Below, in pieces: positions 43,280 to 52,672 of a stretch of DNA of 64,000 nucleotides (position 1 is its first letter; the number at the start of each line of letters is the position of its first letter). Source of the stretch: Thalassolituus alkanivorans (GTDB taxonomy: Bacteria > Pseudomonadota > Gammaproteobacteria > Pseudomonadales > Oceanobacteraceae); assembly GCF_020447205.1 (NCBI RefSeq), contig NZ_JAJAEL010000011.1, forward strand, positions 124,001-188,000, read 5' to 3'. The position numbers and the translations under genes were made by a program. The notes beneath the pieces are model-generated. The model did no database searches. It was not told where the DNA came from and saw only the letters and a program-made list of their open reading frames with translations.

Positions 43280-43726
43280 TCAAAGGTGTTCTGAGTGGAT
43301 CATAGGGATACGTTCACAACCGGGCTTAAGAGTCGGCTGCCATTGTGACTGATAGCGTGCCGCCAGCTTGCGTGCCAGGGCAAAACCGCCCGCCAGCCCA
43401 GCGAGAGCTGCCACCCCAGCCCAGCCATCGCTGCCGCTCAGCTGGCCGATAACCGCGCTGCCAATCAGGCCCAGTAAAGGCAGGCCATACAGAGCCAGTG
43501 CACTCAGTGCCAGACTACCGTCGGGCAGCGTCAGCACCACCTGCTGACCCGGCTGCAGCGGTTGTTCGGTACTGACCCAGAGGCGCATCGGCCGACCAAG
43601 TTTACTCAGGCTGTGCTGACCGCAACCAGAGCGGGCATTACAGCTGTTGCAGGCACTGCGCTGCACGGCTTCAACCCAGATACCGCCATCGCCCTGCTCT
43701 ATAACTTCAACGATTTCCTGACTCAT
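43280..43726 (-). CDS. rseC: SoxR-reducing system / sigma-E modulator protein RseC (MucC)
   Basis: A 148-residue inner-membrane protein. A Cys-rich N-terminal part (CNSCNARSGC at about residues 26-35) is followed by two hydrophobic helices (about 76-95 and 103-121). RseC modulates sigma-E activity and is linked to SoxR reduction in E. coli. The ATG at 43726 lies seven bases after the mucB stop with AGG upstream; the 42-base upstream extension overlaps mucB and is rejected. Confidence 0.92.
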   Translation of the reverse strand: MSQEIVEVIEQGDGGIWVEAVQRSACNSCNARSGCGQHSLSKLGRPMRLWVSTEQPLQPGQQVVLTLPDGSLALSALALYGLPLLGLIGSAVIGQLSGSDGWAGVAALAGLAGGFALARKLAARYQSQWQPTLKPGCERIPMIHSEHL

Positions 43727-43733
43727 CGCCTGC

Positions 43734-44816
43734 TTATTCCTCTGCCGCGGACAGCGCGCTGTTTGCACTGTCGGTATTCTGTTCCGCCAGAGCTGCGGGA
43801 ACGACCGATGTCGCGATACGGATCATGGTATCGGCCGGTAATTCACCCACCACGGTCACCCTTAAACGACTCTGATTGTCGCCATCGGCCTCTGCGGAAG
43901 AATGCTCACGATAGCGCACAACCGCTGCGGTGGCGCCCCAGCGGCTGGTCATTTCCGGCAGGTGCTCCTGACTGACAGGATCAATAAACAAGGTAAAAGC
44001 GGCCAGACCATCACTGTACATCAGGCGTACCGGCAATTTGCTCATGGCCCCGGAGTCATCCTTTTGTTCAGCCGCCACTTGCGGCTGTGGCGAGCCGGCC
44101 TGAATCACTGCAGTAATATGAAAACCAGACGGAACCCAGCCAGGTAACCAGCCGATATCGGCCGTACTGATCTGCTCATGGTCGGGGGAAACAGGGTAAA
44201 GAGTCAGTTTATGCCCCTGATCATCGGGCTCAAAGGCAGTCGCCGGGATATCAGGACCAATCTCAATCTGGGCAAACTGGAAACGCTCCAGCACCTGTTG
44301 CTGATGATTCAGCAGATCAGAGCGCAATAACAGGCCGGTAACCTGATCAAGCCAGAGCTGATAACCATAGCGGTCCGCATCCACCGGAGTTACCTGTAAA
44401 CGCTGGGCAAAACGTCCGGCAATGCGCTCCACATTGCCAAGCGTAAAATGGTACTGACCATCATCAATATCCATCACCCGGGAAAAACCGTGTAATGGGT
44501 TGCTGAGTTCGCTGTTCAGGCGTGGGGAGTGGTCGCCGGGATGAATACAGACGATGTCATGACCATGACGCACCATTTCACGCGGCAGGCCGGTAAGGTG
44601 CTGCAGTTTTTCCTGCTCCACCCCATCGATTACTGCGTGAGTAATGGCCAGAGTCTGCCATTCCTGACCATCACCATAGATTAAAACACCGCGATAATTC
44701 TGTTGTTGAAAGGCCTGGGTCATGCGTTCCAACCAGCCCCGGGCGCCTTCCTCAGCCTGCGTGCTAAGCACGAGCAGACTGAAACTCAGGGTAAGCAGTA
44801 GTCTGCCTCCCCTCAT
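43734..44816 (-). CDS. mucB: Periplasmic sigma-factor regulator MucB/RseB
   Basis: A 360-residue exported protein; the signal peptide ends near residue 21 (LSTQA). The MucB/RseB two-domain fold is recognisable from ARGWLERMTQAFQQQNYRGV and PVDADRYGYQLWLDQVTGLLLRSDLL. It binds the periplasmic part of MucA and shields it from cleavage until envelope stress. Its ATG overlaps the mucA stop as ATGA. The C-terminal 20 residues (Ala/Ser/Asn-rich) look disordered. Confidence 0.94.
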   Translation of the reverse strand: MRGGRLLLTLSFSLLVLSTQAEEGARGWLERMTQAFQQQNYRGVLIYGDGQEWQTLAITHAVIDGVEQEKLQHLTGLPREMVRHGHDIVCIHPGDHSPRLNSELSNPLHGFSRVMDIDDGQYHFTLGNVERIAGRFAQRLQVTPVDADRYGYQLWLDQVTGLLLRSDLLNHQQQVLERFQFAQIEIGPDIPATAFEPDDQGHKLTLYPVSPDHEQISTADIGWLPGWVPSGFHITAVIQAGSPQPQVAAEQKDDSGAMSKLPVRLMYSDGLAAFTLFIDPVSQEHLPEMTSRWGATAAVVRYREHSSAEADGDNQSRLRVTVVGELPADTMIRIATSVVPAALAEQNTDSANSALSAAEE

Positions 44817-45388
44817 TTGCTGCCCTCAGCAGGCTGCTGGAAATCCACCACACGGGCAAAAGGAATGGCTGCACGGCTGCCGGTCATAGTCGCCTGCTCA
44901 GTATGCTGCAGCACGTACTCCTGCAGTTTGCGCTGTGCGGCTTCAAGCTGGGCAGCATCGGCTTCAGACATAGCCTGTACCGGCGCCGATGCCAGTTGCA
45001 CCGCTGCAGGCATCTGCGTTTGCTGCTCAGCGACCAGGGCATCTGGCTCAACGCTGTTCAGCCTCACCCCAACAAGTACCGCCAACGTTACCGATGCGGC
45101 AACCGCTCCTGAGGCCAACCAGCGCAGCTTGTGGTTATTGGCCACAACCACCTGAGGGCGGCTCACTTCATCCATTGGCTCGCCATCCAGCGCCTGCATA
45201 ATGCCACGCGACAGATCAACAGCAGCGGCAGGCTCACCGCGCATCAGTGAACCAATCATCTGATAACGCTGCCAGGTACCGCGCAGTTCATCGTCCTGCT
45301 CGAGCTGATTAAGTAAACGGCGGACTTCCAGTTCGTCGGTTTCACCGTCCATCAGGGCGGATAAGGATTCATTCATGCGTTCATTCAT
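44813..45388 (-). CDS. mucA: Anti-sigma factor MucA/RseA
   Basis: A 191-residue single-pass membrane anti-sigma factor. The N-terminal cytoplasmic domain (ESLSALMDGETDELEVRRLL) binds the sigma factor, a transmembrane helix lies at about residues 89-109, and the C-terminal part is periplasmic, where MucB and site-1/site-2 proteolysis act. It follows algU by 18 bases. Confidence 0.95.
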   Translation of the reverse strand: MNERMNESLSALMDGETDELEVRRLLNQLEQDDELRGTWQRYQMIGSLMRGEPAAAVDLSRGIMQALDGEPMDEVSRPQVVVANNHKLRWLASGAVAASVTLAVLVGVRLNSVEPDALVAEQQTQMPAAVQLASAPVQAMSEADAAQLEAAQRKLQEYVLQHTEQATMTGSRAAIPFARVVDFQQPAEGSK

Positions 45389-45406
45389 CGGTTGCTATCC
45401 TCCCGG

Positions 45407-46057
45407 TCAGGCAATGGCGCTGGCGGTATCGGCCAGCAGTGGCTGCATTTTGCGGTCAATGGCTTCACGGGCGCGGAAGATACGCGACCGTACGGTGCCG
45501 ATCGGACATTCCATCACCTCGGCAATTTCTTCATAGCTCATACCTTCAAGCTCACGCAGGGTTACGGCCATACGCAGCTCCTCCGGCAGGGCTTCAATGG
45601 CGTCAAACACCACTTTCTGCAATTGATCGCGCTGCAGCAGACCATCCGGAGTTTCGATATCTTTCATATTAGCTTCGTCAGCAAAAAACTCGGCATCATC
45701 CAGATCAATATCGCGGGTCGGGGTCTTGCGCCCACGGCTGACCAGATAATTTTTTGCCGTATTCACTGCGATGCGGTACATCCAGGTATAAAACTGACTC
45801 TCACCACGAAAGCCAGGCAGTGCCCGGTAGGCCTTGATAAAGGCTTCCTGAGTCACGTCCTGAGCCTCAGCAAAGTCAGGGACAAAGCGTCCGACCAGCG
45901 CCAGAATGCGGTGCTGATATTTGATGACCAGCAGATCAAATGCGCGCCGGTCGCCCTTCTGTACGCGGGCAACCAGTTGCCGATCTGTAGATTGTTGATC
46001 TGTCATGCTTTTTTCCGCTGTCGTGCGCTGTGTCTCTACAGCCATTGCTAAGCTCAT
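45407..46057 (-). CDS. algU: ECF sigma factor AlgU/RpoE
   Basis: A group 4 (ECF) sigma factor controlling the envelope-stress regulon. Region 2 includes FDLLVIKYQHRI and TQEAFIKAYRALPGFRG; region 4 has LPEELRMAVTLRELEG and GTVRSRIFRAREAI. By alignment with Pseudomonas AlgU the protein would begin at the ATG at 46006 (199 residues). The ATG at 46057 (216 residues) has a near-perfect AGGAGG eight bases upstream, better than anything before 46006, so I give the longer form. A sigma-E-like promoter lies about 47 bases further up. Confidence 0.95.
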   Translation of the reverse strand: MSLAMAVETQRTTAEKSMTDQQSTDRQLVARVQKGDRRAFDLLVIKYQHRILALVGRFVPDFAEAQDVTQEAFIKAYRALPGFRGESQFYTWMYRIAVNTAKNYLVSRGRKTPTRDIDLDDAEFFADEANMKDIETPDGLLQRDQLQKVVFDAIEALPEELRMAVTLRELEGMSYEEIAEVMECPIGTVRSRIFRAREAIDRKMQPLLADTASAIA

Positions 46058-46103
46058 CTACCCAGCCTCCTGTATGCCAGTGTGTCGACCTGGTTCTGGG
46101 AGG

Positions 46104-46130
46104 ATAGAGGGGATTTGTTCGGATTAGTTC
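46104..46130 (-). promoter_or_regulatory. Likely AlgU/sigma-E-dependent promoter of algU
   Basis: On the minus strand GAACTA (46125-46130) is followed, after a 16-base spacer, by TCTAT (46104-46108), close to the sigma-E/AlgU consensus GAACTT-N16/17-TCTGA. The start site would be near 46097, giving a leader of about 40 bases. It fits the known autoregulation of rpoE/algU. Confidence 0.5.
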
Positions 46131-46277
46131 CGCCAGAGTGTATCATGGGTGGCATATGTGGCCGATGACGGACAGAAAGTTATTCCCCGTACAGCGTCCG
46201 TTATGGCCCGTCCGGCACTGGCATAAGCCTCCGCGGCGGCATTATAGTGCCCACCACTTTGATACGTACAATACAGC

Positions 46278-47885
46278 ATGAGCCAATCTTTCTCTTTCGA
46301 TGTTCTTATTATTGGCAGCGGCGCCGCCGGCCTGACGCTGGGGTTGTCACTGCCTGATCACATCAATGCTGCCATCATCAGCAAAGACAGCCTGGATGCA
46401 GGCTCCACACGCTGGGCTCAGGGCGGCGTGGCGGCGGTGCTGGATGAAGACGACAGTGTTGAGGCCCACGTGCAGGACACCCTGATCGCCGGTGCCGGTC
46501 TATGCCATGAACCCAGCGTGCGTTTTACCGTGGAAAACTCCACCGCCGCGATTCAGTGGCTGATTGATATCGGTGTGCCCTTCACTCAGGACAGCCCGGA
46601 TCATTTCCATCTGACCCGTGAAGGTGGCCACAGCGCACGGCGCATCATTCACGCCGCCGATGCGACCGGCCATGCCATCTCCGATACGCTGCTGGCACGG
46701 GCGAAAGAAAAGCCCAACCTCAAACTGTTGCAGAACTACATCGCCATTGATCTGATCACCCGCGAAAAACTCGGCAGCGGCGGTCATGGCTGTATCGGCG
46801 CTTATTTTCTCAATAACGATACCGGCGATGTCGACGTCATTACCGCGCGCTCAGTGGTACTGGCCACCGGTGGTGCCAGCAAGGTGTATCTGTACACCAG
46901 CAACCCGGACGGCGCTTCCGGCGATGGCATTGCCATGGCCTGGCGTGCCGGTTGCCGCGTCGCCAATATGGAATTCAACCAGTTCCACCCTACCTGCCTG
47001 TATCACCCGCAGGCCAAATCCTTTCTGATTACCGAAGCGGTGCGCGGTGAAGGTGGCAAGCTGTTGCTGCCCAATGGCCAGCGCTTTATGCAGCGCTTCG
47101 ATAAACGCGCCGAACTGGCACCACGGGATATCGTCGCCCGCGCCATCGACCATGAGATGAAACGCATCGGTGCCGACTGCCTGTTCCTCGATATCAGCCA
47201 CAAACCGGCTGACTTTATCAAAGAGCACTTCCCCACTATTTATGAGCGCTGTCTGGAGCTGGGCATCGACATCACCCGCCAGCCGATTCCGGTGGTGCCG
47301 GCGGCGCACTACACCTGTGGTGGCGTGGTAACCGATATCCATGGCCGCACCGATATCGAAAACCTGTATGCCATCGGCGAAACCGCCAGCACCGGTCTGC
47401 ACGGAGCCAACCGCCTGGCCAGCAATTCGCTGCTTGAGTGTCTGGTGTTTGCCCGCTCCGCCGCGGCTCATATTGCCGCCAATATCGACCGTAACGAACC
47501 GGCCCCCAAAGCGCCGGCCTGGGATGCCAGTCAGGTGACCGATTCCGATGAAGACGTGGTGATTGCCCATAACTGGGACGAATTACGGCGCTTTATGTGG
47601 GATTACGTTGGCATTGTGCGCACCACCAAACGACTGGTGCGTGCTCAGCACCGGGTGCAGATGCTGCGGCAGGAAATTCAGGAGTTTTACAGCAACTACC
47701 GGGTAAGTAATGACTTACTTGAGCTGCGTAATCTGGTGGATGTGGCCGACGTGATCATCCGCTCGGCACTGCTGCGCAAAGAAAGCCGCGGCCTGCATTT
47801 CAGCCGTGACTATCCGCAACCGCTGCCACGCGCCTTCGATACCGTTCTGACGCCTAAATATCTGAAAGAACTGGGTGAACTCTGA
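46278..47885 (+). CDS. nadB: L-aspartate oxidase
   Basis: A 535-residue FAD enzyme that oxidises L-aspartate to iminoaspartate, the first step of de novo NAD synthesis. The FAD loop is [16 protein letters not shown] (residues about 11-26). The active-site region of the succinate-dehydrogenase/aspartate-oxidase flavoprotein family is seen in [28 protein letters not shown] and [16 protein letters not shown]. It is divergent from algU, as in Pseudomonas and E. coli. Confidence 0.97.
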   Translation: MSQSFSFDVLIIGSGAAGLTLGLSLPDHINAAIISKDSLDAGSTRWAQGGVAAVLDEDDSVEAHVQDTLIAGAGLCHEPSVRFTVENSTAAIQWLIDIGVPFTQDSPDHFHLTREGGHSARRIIHAADATGHAISDTLLARAKEKPNLKLLQNYIAIDLITREKLGSGGHGCIGAYFLNNDTGDVDVITARSVVLATGGASKVYLYTSNPDGASGDGIAMAWRAGCRVANMEFNQFHPTCLYHPQAKSFLITEAVRGEGGKLLLPNGQRFMQRFDKRAELAPRDIVARAIDHEMKRIGADCLFLDISHKPADFIKEHFPTIYERCLELGIDITRQPIPVVPAAHYTCGGVVTDIHGRTDIENLYAIGETASTGLHGANRLASNSLLECLVFARSAAAHIAANIDRNEPAPKAPAWDASQVTDSDEDVVIAHNWDELRRFMWDYVGIVRTTKRLVRAQHRVQMLRQEIQEFYSNYRVSNDLLELRNLVDVADVIIRSALLRKESRGLHFSRDYPQPLPRAFDTVLTPKYLKELGEL

Positions 47886-47926
47886 GCCGGCTTTGCCCGG
47901 ATCTGAACCCGCTCAACCCCGGAGCA

Positions 47927-48319
47927 TCAGTGCAGATCGTTATATAACGCCGCCGTCAGGCGGCGGTAATCCTCCGCACTGCTCAGGCTGTCAGGCCGGA
48001 TCATCAGCCGCTGCCAGGGCCAGAACGACCACTCCAGTATCAGCACATCCGCCCGCCTTACACTGCCACTGCGCCAGCGCACCGGCAGCCTGCGACCACG
48101 ACACTCAAACCACCAGCCACGGCTGTCATAACCGAGTTTACGCACCACAGGTTGGCGCCAGCCCCAGGCTGTCAGAACCAACAGGAAAAATGCCGCACAT
48201 AACCACCACAAAAACGGCAGCAGCCAGACAAGAATCAGCAGGGAAAACAACAGAAAGACGCCATCGAGCCAGCGTTGCCGACGCGATGACTGCAGTACCC
48301 ACTCAGCGGTTGCGGGCAT
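47927..48319 (-). CDS. YgfX/CptA-like membrane protein
   Basis: A 130-residue protein with two adjacent hydrophobic helices (about residues 20-55) and a Trp/Arg-rich soluble tail (GWWFECRGRRLPVRW). Size, layout and position directly after sdhE match E. coli YgfX, described as the toxin-like partner of SdhE. Its ATG at 48319 lies inside the 3' end of sdhE (17-base overlap), so it depends on sdhE translation. Homology is inferred mainly from layout and context. Confidence 0.8.
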   Translation of the reverse strand: MPATAEWVLQSSRRQRWLDGVFLLFSLLILVWLLPFLWWLCAAFFLLVLTAWGWRQPVVRKLGYDSRGWWFECRGRRLPVRWRSGSVRRADVLILEWSFWPWQRLMIRPDSLSSAEDYRRLTAALYNDLH

Positions 48320-48557
48320 GCTCCCGCACCAGTTCAATAATGCGAGCCAGATCGGCATTATCCGGAACCTGATGCTCCATAAACCAGGTAAACAGATCCG
48401 GATCTTCACATTCCAGCAGCTGACGGTAGCGGGCCTGATCGTCCGCGCTCAGACCGGTGAAGGCTTCTTCGGCAAAAGGAACCAGCAATACATCAAGCTC
48501 CAGCATGCCACGGCGGCTGTGCCAGCGGACGCGTTTTGCTTCAATTTCGTCAGACAC
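48303..48557 (-). CDS. sdhE: FAD assembly factor SdhE
   Basis: An 84-residue protein needed for flavinylation of succinate dehydrogenase and fumarate reductase. It contains the signature RRGMLELD (RGxxE) and the conserved LLECEDPDLFTWFM. The start is the GTG at 48557, preceded by GGGAG at good spacing; the long in-frame extension to 48710 is hydrophobic and foreign to the family. It is divergent from ygfZ, the same neighbourhood as in E. coli. Confidence 0.94.
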   Translation of the reverse strand: MSDEIEAKRVRWHSRRGMLELDVLLVPFAEEAFTGLSADDQARYRQLLECEDPDLFTWFMEHQVPDNADLARIIELVREHARNR

Positions 48558-48789
48558 TCGGAACTCCCAGATAAGCAATAAAAGTAAACAACAGAAGGTA
48601 AACGGCAGCAGTCGCAGGGTGCGGCCACGCCGGTGATAAAACCGCAGTATATCAAAGCTGGCAGCGGATACCGCTATCCCGACGGTGGTATAAGCCCGAT
48701 AGCCACACAATCTGCAACGTTAAGAGTATGACCAATTTGCAGTAAACTGCGGCCATATTGTTATCACCGACACAAGACCCGTATTCATT

Positions 48790-49788
48790 ATGTCTGAAGC
48801 ATCCATCGTACTTCCCGGCCAAATTGACCCGCAGGGGTTCATCCCGGAGCAACCTGCCACACAGGGGCTGACCTGGCTTTCCGCCTTTGCCCTGCTGGAA
48901 ATCAGCGGCCCGGACAGTGAACGCTTTCTGCAGGGACAATTAACCTGCGATATGACCAGCCTTAAAGCAGGCCGCTGGACTCTGGGCGCTTGCTGTACTG
49001 CCAAAGGCCGCATGGTGGCGAACTTTGTGATTGCCCGCCATGGCGACAGCGTCTGGCTGCGCCTGCCTCGGGCTCAGGTCAGCGCGCTACGCCAGCATTT
49101 GGCACGCTACGCGGTGTTTTTTAAGGTCACCATGACCGAGCATCTGGACGACTGGCTGGTCACTGCCGATGTGCCTGCCGAGCTGTCTGCGTACGACGAC
49201 AACCCTGACAGCCTGAGCGATGGCCGCCTGCTGCTGCACGACAGCAGTGATAACAGCCTGACCCTGCACTGGCCGGATGGCCGCGTTGAATACTGGCTGC
49301 CAGCAGAAAAAGCCAACGCCCAACTCCAACAGGCCCCGGAACTTACTGCCGAGCAGCAATGGTGGCTGGGCGACATTGCCGAAGGCATTGTCTGGGTCGA
49401 AGAAGCCAGCCGCGAAGCCTGGGTGCCACAGTTTATCGACTGGCATATCCACGAGGGCATCAGCTTCCGCAAAGGTTGCTATACCGGTCAGGAGATCGTT
49501 GCGCGTCTGCAGTATCTGGGCAAAAGCAAAAAGAATCTGGTCGCCGTGAGCACTGTCGCGGATGCCAATATCGCCATTATGACCGCCCTGCAGGACAGTC
49601 AGGGTAAGACGCTGGGCGACATTGCCGCCTGGTGCGGCCGTCTTGGCCTGGCGGTGATGAACAGCGACTGGCCAGAGAGCGGCATAAAAGCCGGGGAAAT
49701 TCCCGTCACTCTCGCCCGTCTTTCCTATACTGAAGGCACAACTGAGCAGAATAACAGCGACGCTGATCCTGCCATCACAGACAACTGA
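48790..49788 (+). CDS. ygfZ: Folate-binding Fe-S cluster repair protein YgfZ
   Basis: A 332-residue GcvT-like protein required for maintenance of certain Fe-S enzymes, including the tRNA methylthiotransferase MiaB. The family signature K-G-C-Y-x-G-Q-E is seen in FRKGCYTGQEIVARLQYLG (about residues 230-248). Its C-terminal 20 residues are polar and acidic. It is divergent from sdhE and followed by an HDOD gene. Confidence 0.95.
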   Translation: MSEASIVLPGQIDPQGFIPEQPATQGLTWLSAFALLEISGPDSERFLQGQLTCDMTSLKAGRWTLGACCTAKGRMVANFVIARHGDSVWLRLPRAQVSALRQHLARYAVFFKVTMTEHLDDWLVTADVPAELSAYDDNPDSLSDGRLLLHDSSDNSLTLHWPDGRVEYWLPAEKANAQLQQAPELTAEQQWWLGDIAEGIVWVEEASREAWVPQFIDWHIHEGISFRKGCYTGQEIVARLQYLGKSKKNLVAVSTVADANIAIMTALQDSQGKTLGDIAAWCGRLGLAVMNSDWPESGIKAGEIPVTLARLSYTEGTTEQNNSDADPAITDN

Positions 49789-49825
49789 TCCGGCCACAGG
49801 GCCGGAGCGCTTAAGAGGCCGGCCC

Positions 49826-50662
49826 ATGAGCAACCTGGCACAACAGGTAAAAGACGATATCGTAGCCCAGATAAAGAAGGACGAACTGGTGCTGCCCACC
49901 CTGCCCGAGATTGCTTTACGTGTACGCGAAGTGGCAGAAGATGCCAACGCCACCATTCCCCAGCTGAGTCAGATCATCGCCCAGGACCCGGCGCTCAGTG
50001 CGCGTATTATTAAGGTCACTAACAGCCCATTAATCCGCGCCAACAGCCCAGTCACCGACCTTGGCACCGCCATTTCGCGCCTGGGTATCGATTTCACCAG
50101 TAATCTGGCCATCGGCCTGGCCATGGAGCAGATGTTTCAGGCCACCCACGACATTATTGATAAACGCATGCGCGAATGCTGGGCACGGGCCATGGAGATC
50201 GCCTCATCGGCTCAGGTGCTGGCACGGCATTTCACTAAACTGCAGCCGGATCAGGCCATGCTCGCCGGACTAGTACATCAGATCGGTATGCTGCCAATTC
50301 TGGCTTATGCCGAAAATCACAGCGACCTGCTCAACGACAGCTTCTCACTGGATCTCGTACTGGAAAAACTGCATCCGTCTCTGGGCAGCTATATTTTGCG
50401 CAGCTGGGAGTTTTCGCCGGATCTGGTCAATGTACCGAAGGAATATCTGAATCTGCAGCATCAGGCCGACAGTGCGGATTACTGCGACCTGATCCAGGTT
50501 GCCACGCTGCAAAGCTACGACGGCAGCGATCACCCGCTGGCACGGATTAAGCGCAGTGAGCTGGGTTCCTATCAGCGTCTGGGGCTGGACGCCGACGATG
50601 AAGTTACCCAATGGCAGGAACTGACTGAAGAAGCCGAAGCCACGCAAAACGCGCTGCGCTGA
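49826..50662 (+). CDS. HDOD domain protein
   Basis: A 278-residue single-domain HDOD protein: LPTLPEIALRVREVAEDANATIPQL is the family's opening, followed by IIAQDPALSARIIKVTNSP and HQIGMLPIL in place of a full HD metal site. HDOD proteins usually act as non-enzymatic signalling or scaffold modules. AAGAGG lies before the ATG. The particular pathway is unknown. It ends eight bases before the convergent hydrolase gene. Confidence 0.92.
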   Translation: MSNLAQQVKDDIVAQIKKDELVLPTLPEIALRVREVAEDANATIPQLSQIIAQDPALSARIIKVTNSPLIRANSPVTDLGTAISRLGIDFTSNLAIGLAMEQMFQATHDIIDKRMRECWARAMEIASSAQVLARHFTKLQPDQAMLAGLVHQIGMLPILAYAENHSDLLNDSFSLDLVLEKLHPSLGSYILRSWEFSPDLVNVPKEYLNLQHQADSADYCDLIQVATLQSYDGSDHPLARIKRSELGSYQRLGLDADDEVTQWQELTEEAEATQNALR

Positions 50663-50669
50663 GCGCCAA

Positions 50670-51794
50670 CTAAATACCGGCCAGCGGGTGCTTATCCTGC
50701 GGCCAGGGAGATTCCAGCAACGCCTCAATCCAGCTGGCCGGCACATCATCCACATGAGCGTGCTGCCAGCGCGGGCTGAAATCTTTATCCACCACCATGG
50801 CGCGAATGCCTTCGGCAAAGTCCGGATGCCGCACCGACTGATAGGCCAGCACCAGCTCCCACTGCACCACCTCTTTTAAACTCATCTGCTTGCCGCGGTG
50901 CAACTGCTCCATAATCAGGTGTGCCGTTGCCGGACAACCAGCTTTAAAGTTATTCAGTCCCTGCTGCAGCCAGGCGTTGTCTGTGCTGTGCGCCGCAAAA
51001 CGCGCGGCTATTTTGCTCAGATCGTCGCAGGCAAAGAGCTCATCCAGTTCGGCCTGCACCGGCTGCAGCTGGCTGGCCGGCATCTCCGCCGCTGCTGAGC
51101 CTTCAAGCTGCTGCAACAGAGAGCGCACGCAATAATGGTTTTCGGCCTGGTTATCGCTCCAGTTTTGCTGACGCAGCTGCGCCAGCACCTCATCCAGCTG
51201 GGCGTGCTGCAGGCAATAGTGAGTCAGTTTCAGGTCTTTGCAATCAACGGCATTCATATGACTGCCGGACAACCCCATCCAGTGACCGGCCGGATACGGC
51301 AAACGTGACAGATACCAGGTGGCAGCAACATCCGGGAACAGACCGATGCGGACTTCCGGCCAGGCCAGCTTCAGTGTCTCAGTACCAACGCGGTGATTAG
51401 CGCCGATAAACAGCCCTAAGCCACCGCCCATGACAAAGCCATTTCCCCAGGCAATCAGCGGCTTGGAAAACAGGTGAACACGGTAGTTTTTGCCATATTC
51501 GCCGCTGAAAAAATTGTCAGCATAACGGCAATGCTCATCGCCTTCGGCCTGCATGCTGTCATACAGCTGGCGGATATCGCCACCGGCACAGAAGGCTTTA
51601 TCACCGGCACCACGCATCACTACCGCCACCAGCTTGTCGCTCTTTTCCCAGCGCTTCAGCTGCTTGTCGATCAGATTCACCATGGTCAGATCGACAGCAT
51701 TCATGGCTTTTGGGGCATTCAGGGTCAGAACACCAATCTTATGGCCAGAACGGGTCGTCAGGGTGTCAAACAAAACCGGGGATTCAACAGTCAA
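50670..51794 (-). CDS. Enoyl-CoA hydratase/isomerase family, 3-hydroxyisobutyryl-CoA hydrolase-like
   Basis: A crotonase-fold enzyme of about 374 residues. RGAGDKAFCAGGDIRQLY and WGNGFVMGGGLGLFIGANHRV form the oxyanion-hole regions. The long C-terminal half (FNAGCP-type stretch, SLKEVVQWELVLAYQS, GIRAMVVDKDFSPRW) matches 3-hydroxyisobutyryl-CoA hydrolases of valine breakdown. I prefer the TTG start at 51794 because AAGGAG lies six bases before it; the in-frame GTG at 51923 adds 43 poorly conserved residues. No other valine-pathway gene is nearby, so the substrate is inferred. Confidence 0.86.
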   Translation of the reverse strand: MTVESPVLFDTLTTRSGHKIGVLTLNAPKAMNAVDLTMVNLIDKQLKRWEKSDKLVAVVMRGAGDKAFCAGGDIRQLYDSMQAEGDEHCRYADNFFSGEYGKNYRVHLFSKPLIAWGNGFVMGGGLGLFIGANHRVGTETLKLAWPEVRIGLFPDVAATWYLSRLPYPAGHWMGLSGSHMNAVDCKDLKLTHYCLQHAQLDEVLAQLRQQNWSDNQAENHYCVRSLLQQLEGSAAAEMPASQLQPVQAELDELFACDDLSKIAARFAAHSTDNAWLQQGLNNFKAGCPATAHLIMEQLHRGKQMSLKEVVQWELVLAYQSVRHPDFAEGIRAMVVDKDFSPRWQHAHVDDVPASWIEALLESPWPQDKHPLAGI

Positions 51795-51959
51795 AACAGT
51801 CTCCTTGAATGTTCCCAGGGCCTGCTCATCTTTATTAAACAGGCTCTGATAATGCTCAGTCAGCGCAGAACCGGCAGACAATCCGGCTGCCGTACGCGCA
51901 TCATACAGGAGTGTTACACTCACACGGAAAGCAACCGTACGCCAGAGTGAACACCCAGC

Positions 51960-52634
51960 ATGACGCCGTTACTGAGTCTGATCATAATTGCCGCCATTAT
52001 CGGCCTGTTACTGCTGCTGATGCTAGTCGACCGAGGTAGCAGAGGCAGTGAATTATCGGCTCTGGCTGATCAGCTGAAACTGGCTTACCGGCCTTATGCC
52101 TCACTCAGCCAGCGTATCCGCGACGCGCACTTTCAGCTGCTGGATATTGGCCAGTTCCGTCACTTCCGCCATTTACTTGAAGGGCAACTGGAGAACGATG
52201 ACAGCCGCTACCTTAATCTGTTTGATTACAGCCTGATCGGGGCCGGCGGCGCGTCGACTCAGACCGTTATTCTGTTGCCCTGCCCGCTGCCCGAGGCCAG
52301 TGCCTTCAGCATCTGTCGCAAGCGCTGGTTGCAGGAAGATGTGTTTTCCGAAAGCCAGCACAAGAAGCTCGTCTCATTAACGGCACAGCAAAAACCCCTG
52401 CTGCTGCGCCAGTGGCAGCTGCACAGCCAGAATGGCGAACGCCTGTGGGCCTTACTGAAACCAGAGGTCTGCGACTGGCTTTTGGCGCATCCTCACCTTC
52501 ACATTGAGTGGGCAGATGGCATCCTGCTGCTCTGCCGGCCTCACCATGTTCTGCCACCGGCCCAGATCGAAGACGCCCTGCAGCACGCCCTGCAACTGAT
52601 CAAACGCCTGCAGGACAGTGCCAGAACGGTCTGA
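51960..52634 (+). CDS. Hypothetical protein with N-terminal membrane anchor
   Basis: A 224-residue protein I do not recognise. Residues about 4-22 form a very hydrophobic helix, followed by basic residues, so the rest is probably cytoplasmic. The soluble part is rich in Leu, Gln and His (RHFRHLLEG, LLRQWQLHSQNGERLWALL, HPHLHIEWADGILLLCRP). It could be a small alpha/beta domain. It ends 38 bases before the lipoprotein hydrolase and may share its transcript. Confidence 0.7.
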   Translation: MTPLLSLIIIAAIIGLLLLLMLVDRGSRGSELSALADQLKLAYRPYASLSQRIRDAHFQLLDIGQFRHFRHLLEGQLENDDSRYLNLFDYSLIGAGGASTQTVILLPCPLPEASAFSICRKRWLQEDVFSESQHKKLVSLTAQQKPLLLRQWQLHSQNGERLWALLKPEVCDWLLAHPHLHIEWADGILLLCRPHHVLPPAQIEDALQHALQLIKRLQDSARTV

Positions 52635-52672
52635 ATCAGTGTCTCTCAATAATAAAATTACAGGTATTTTTT

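Noticed and set aside
46851-47570. Minus-strand 239-codon ORF
   Set aside because: It is fully antisense to nadB, whose family motifs are unambiguous.
49087-49956. Minus-strand 289-codon ORF
   Set aside because: It is antisense to ygfZ and the HDOD gene and has no recognisable domain.
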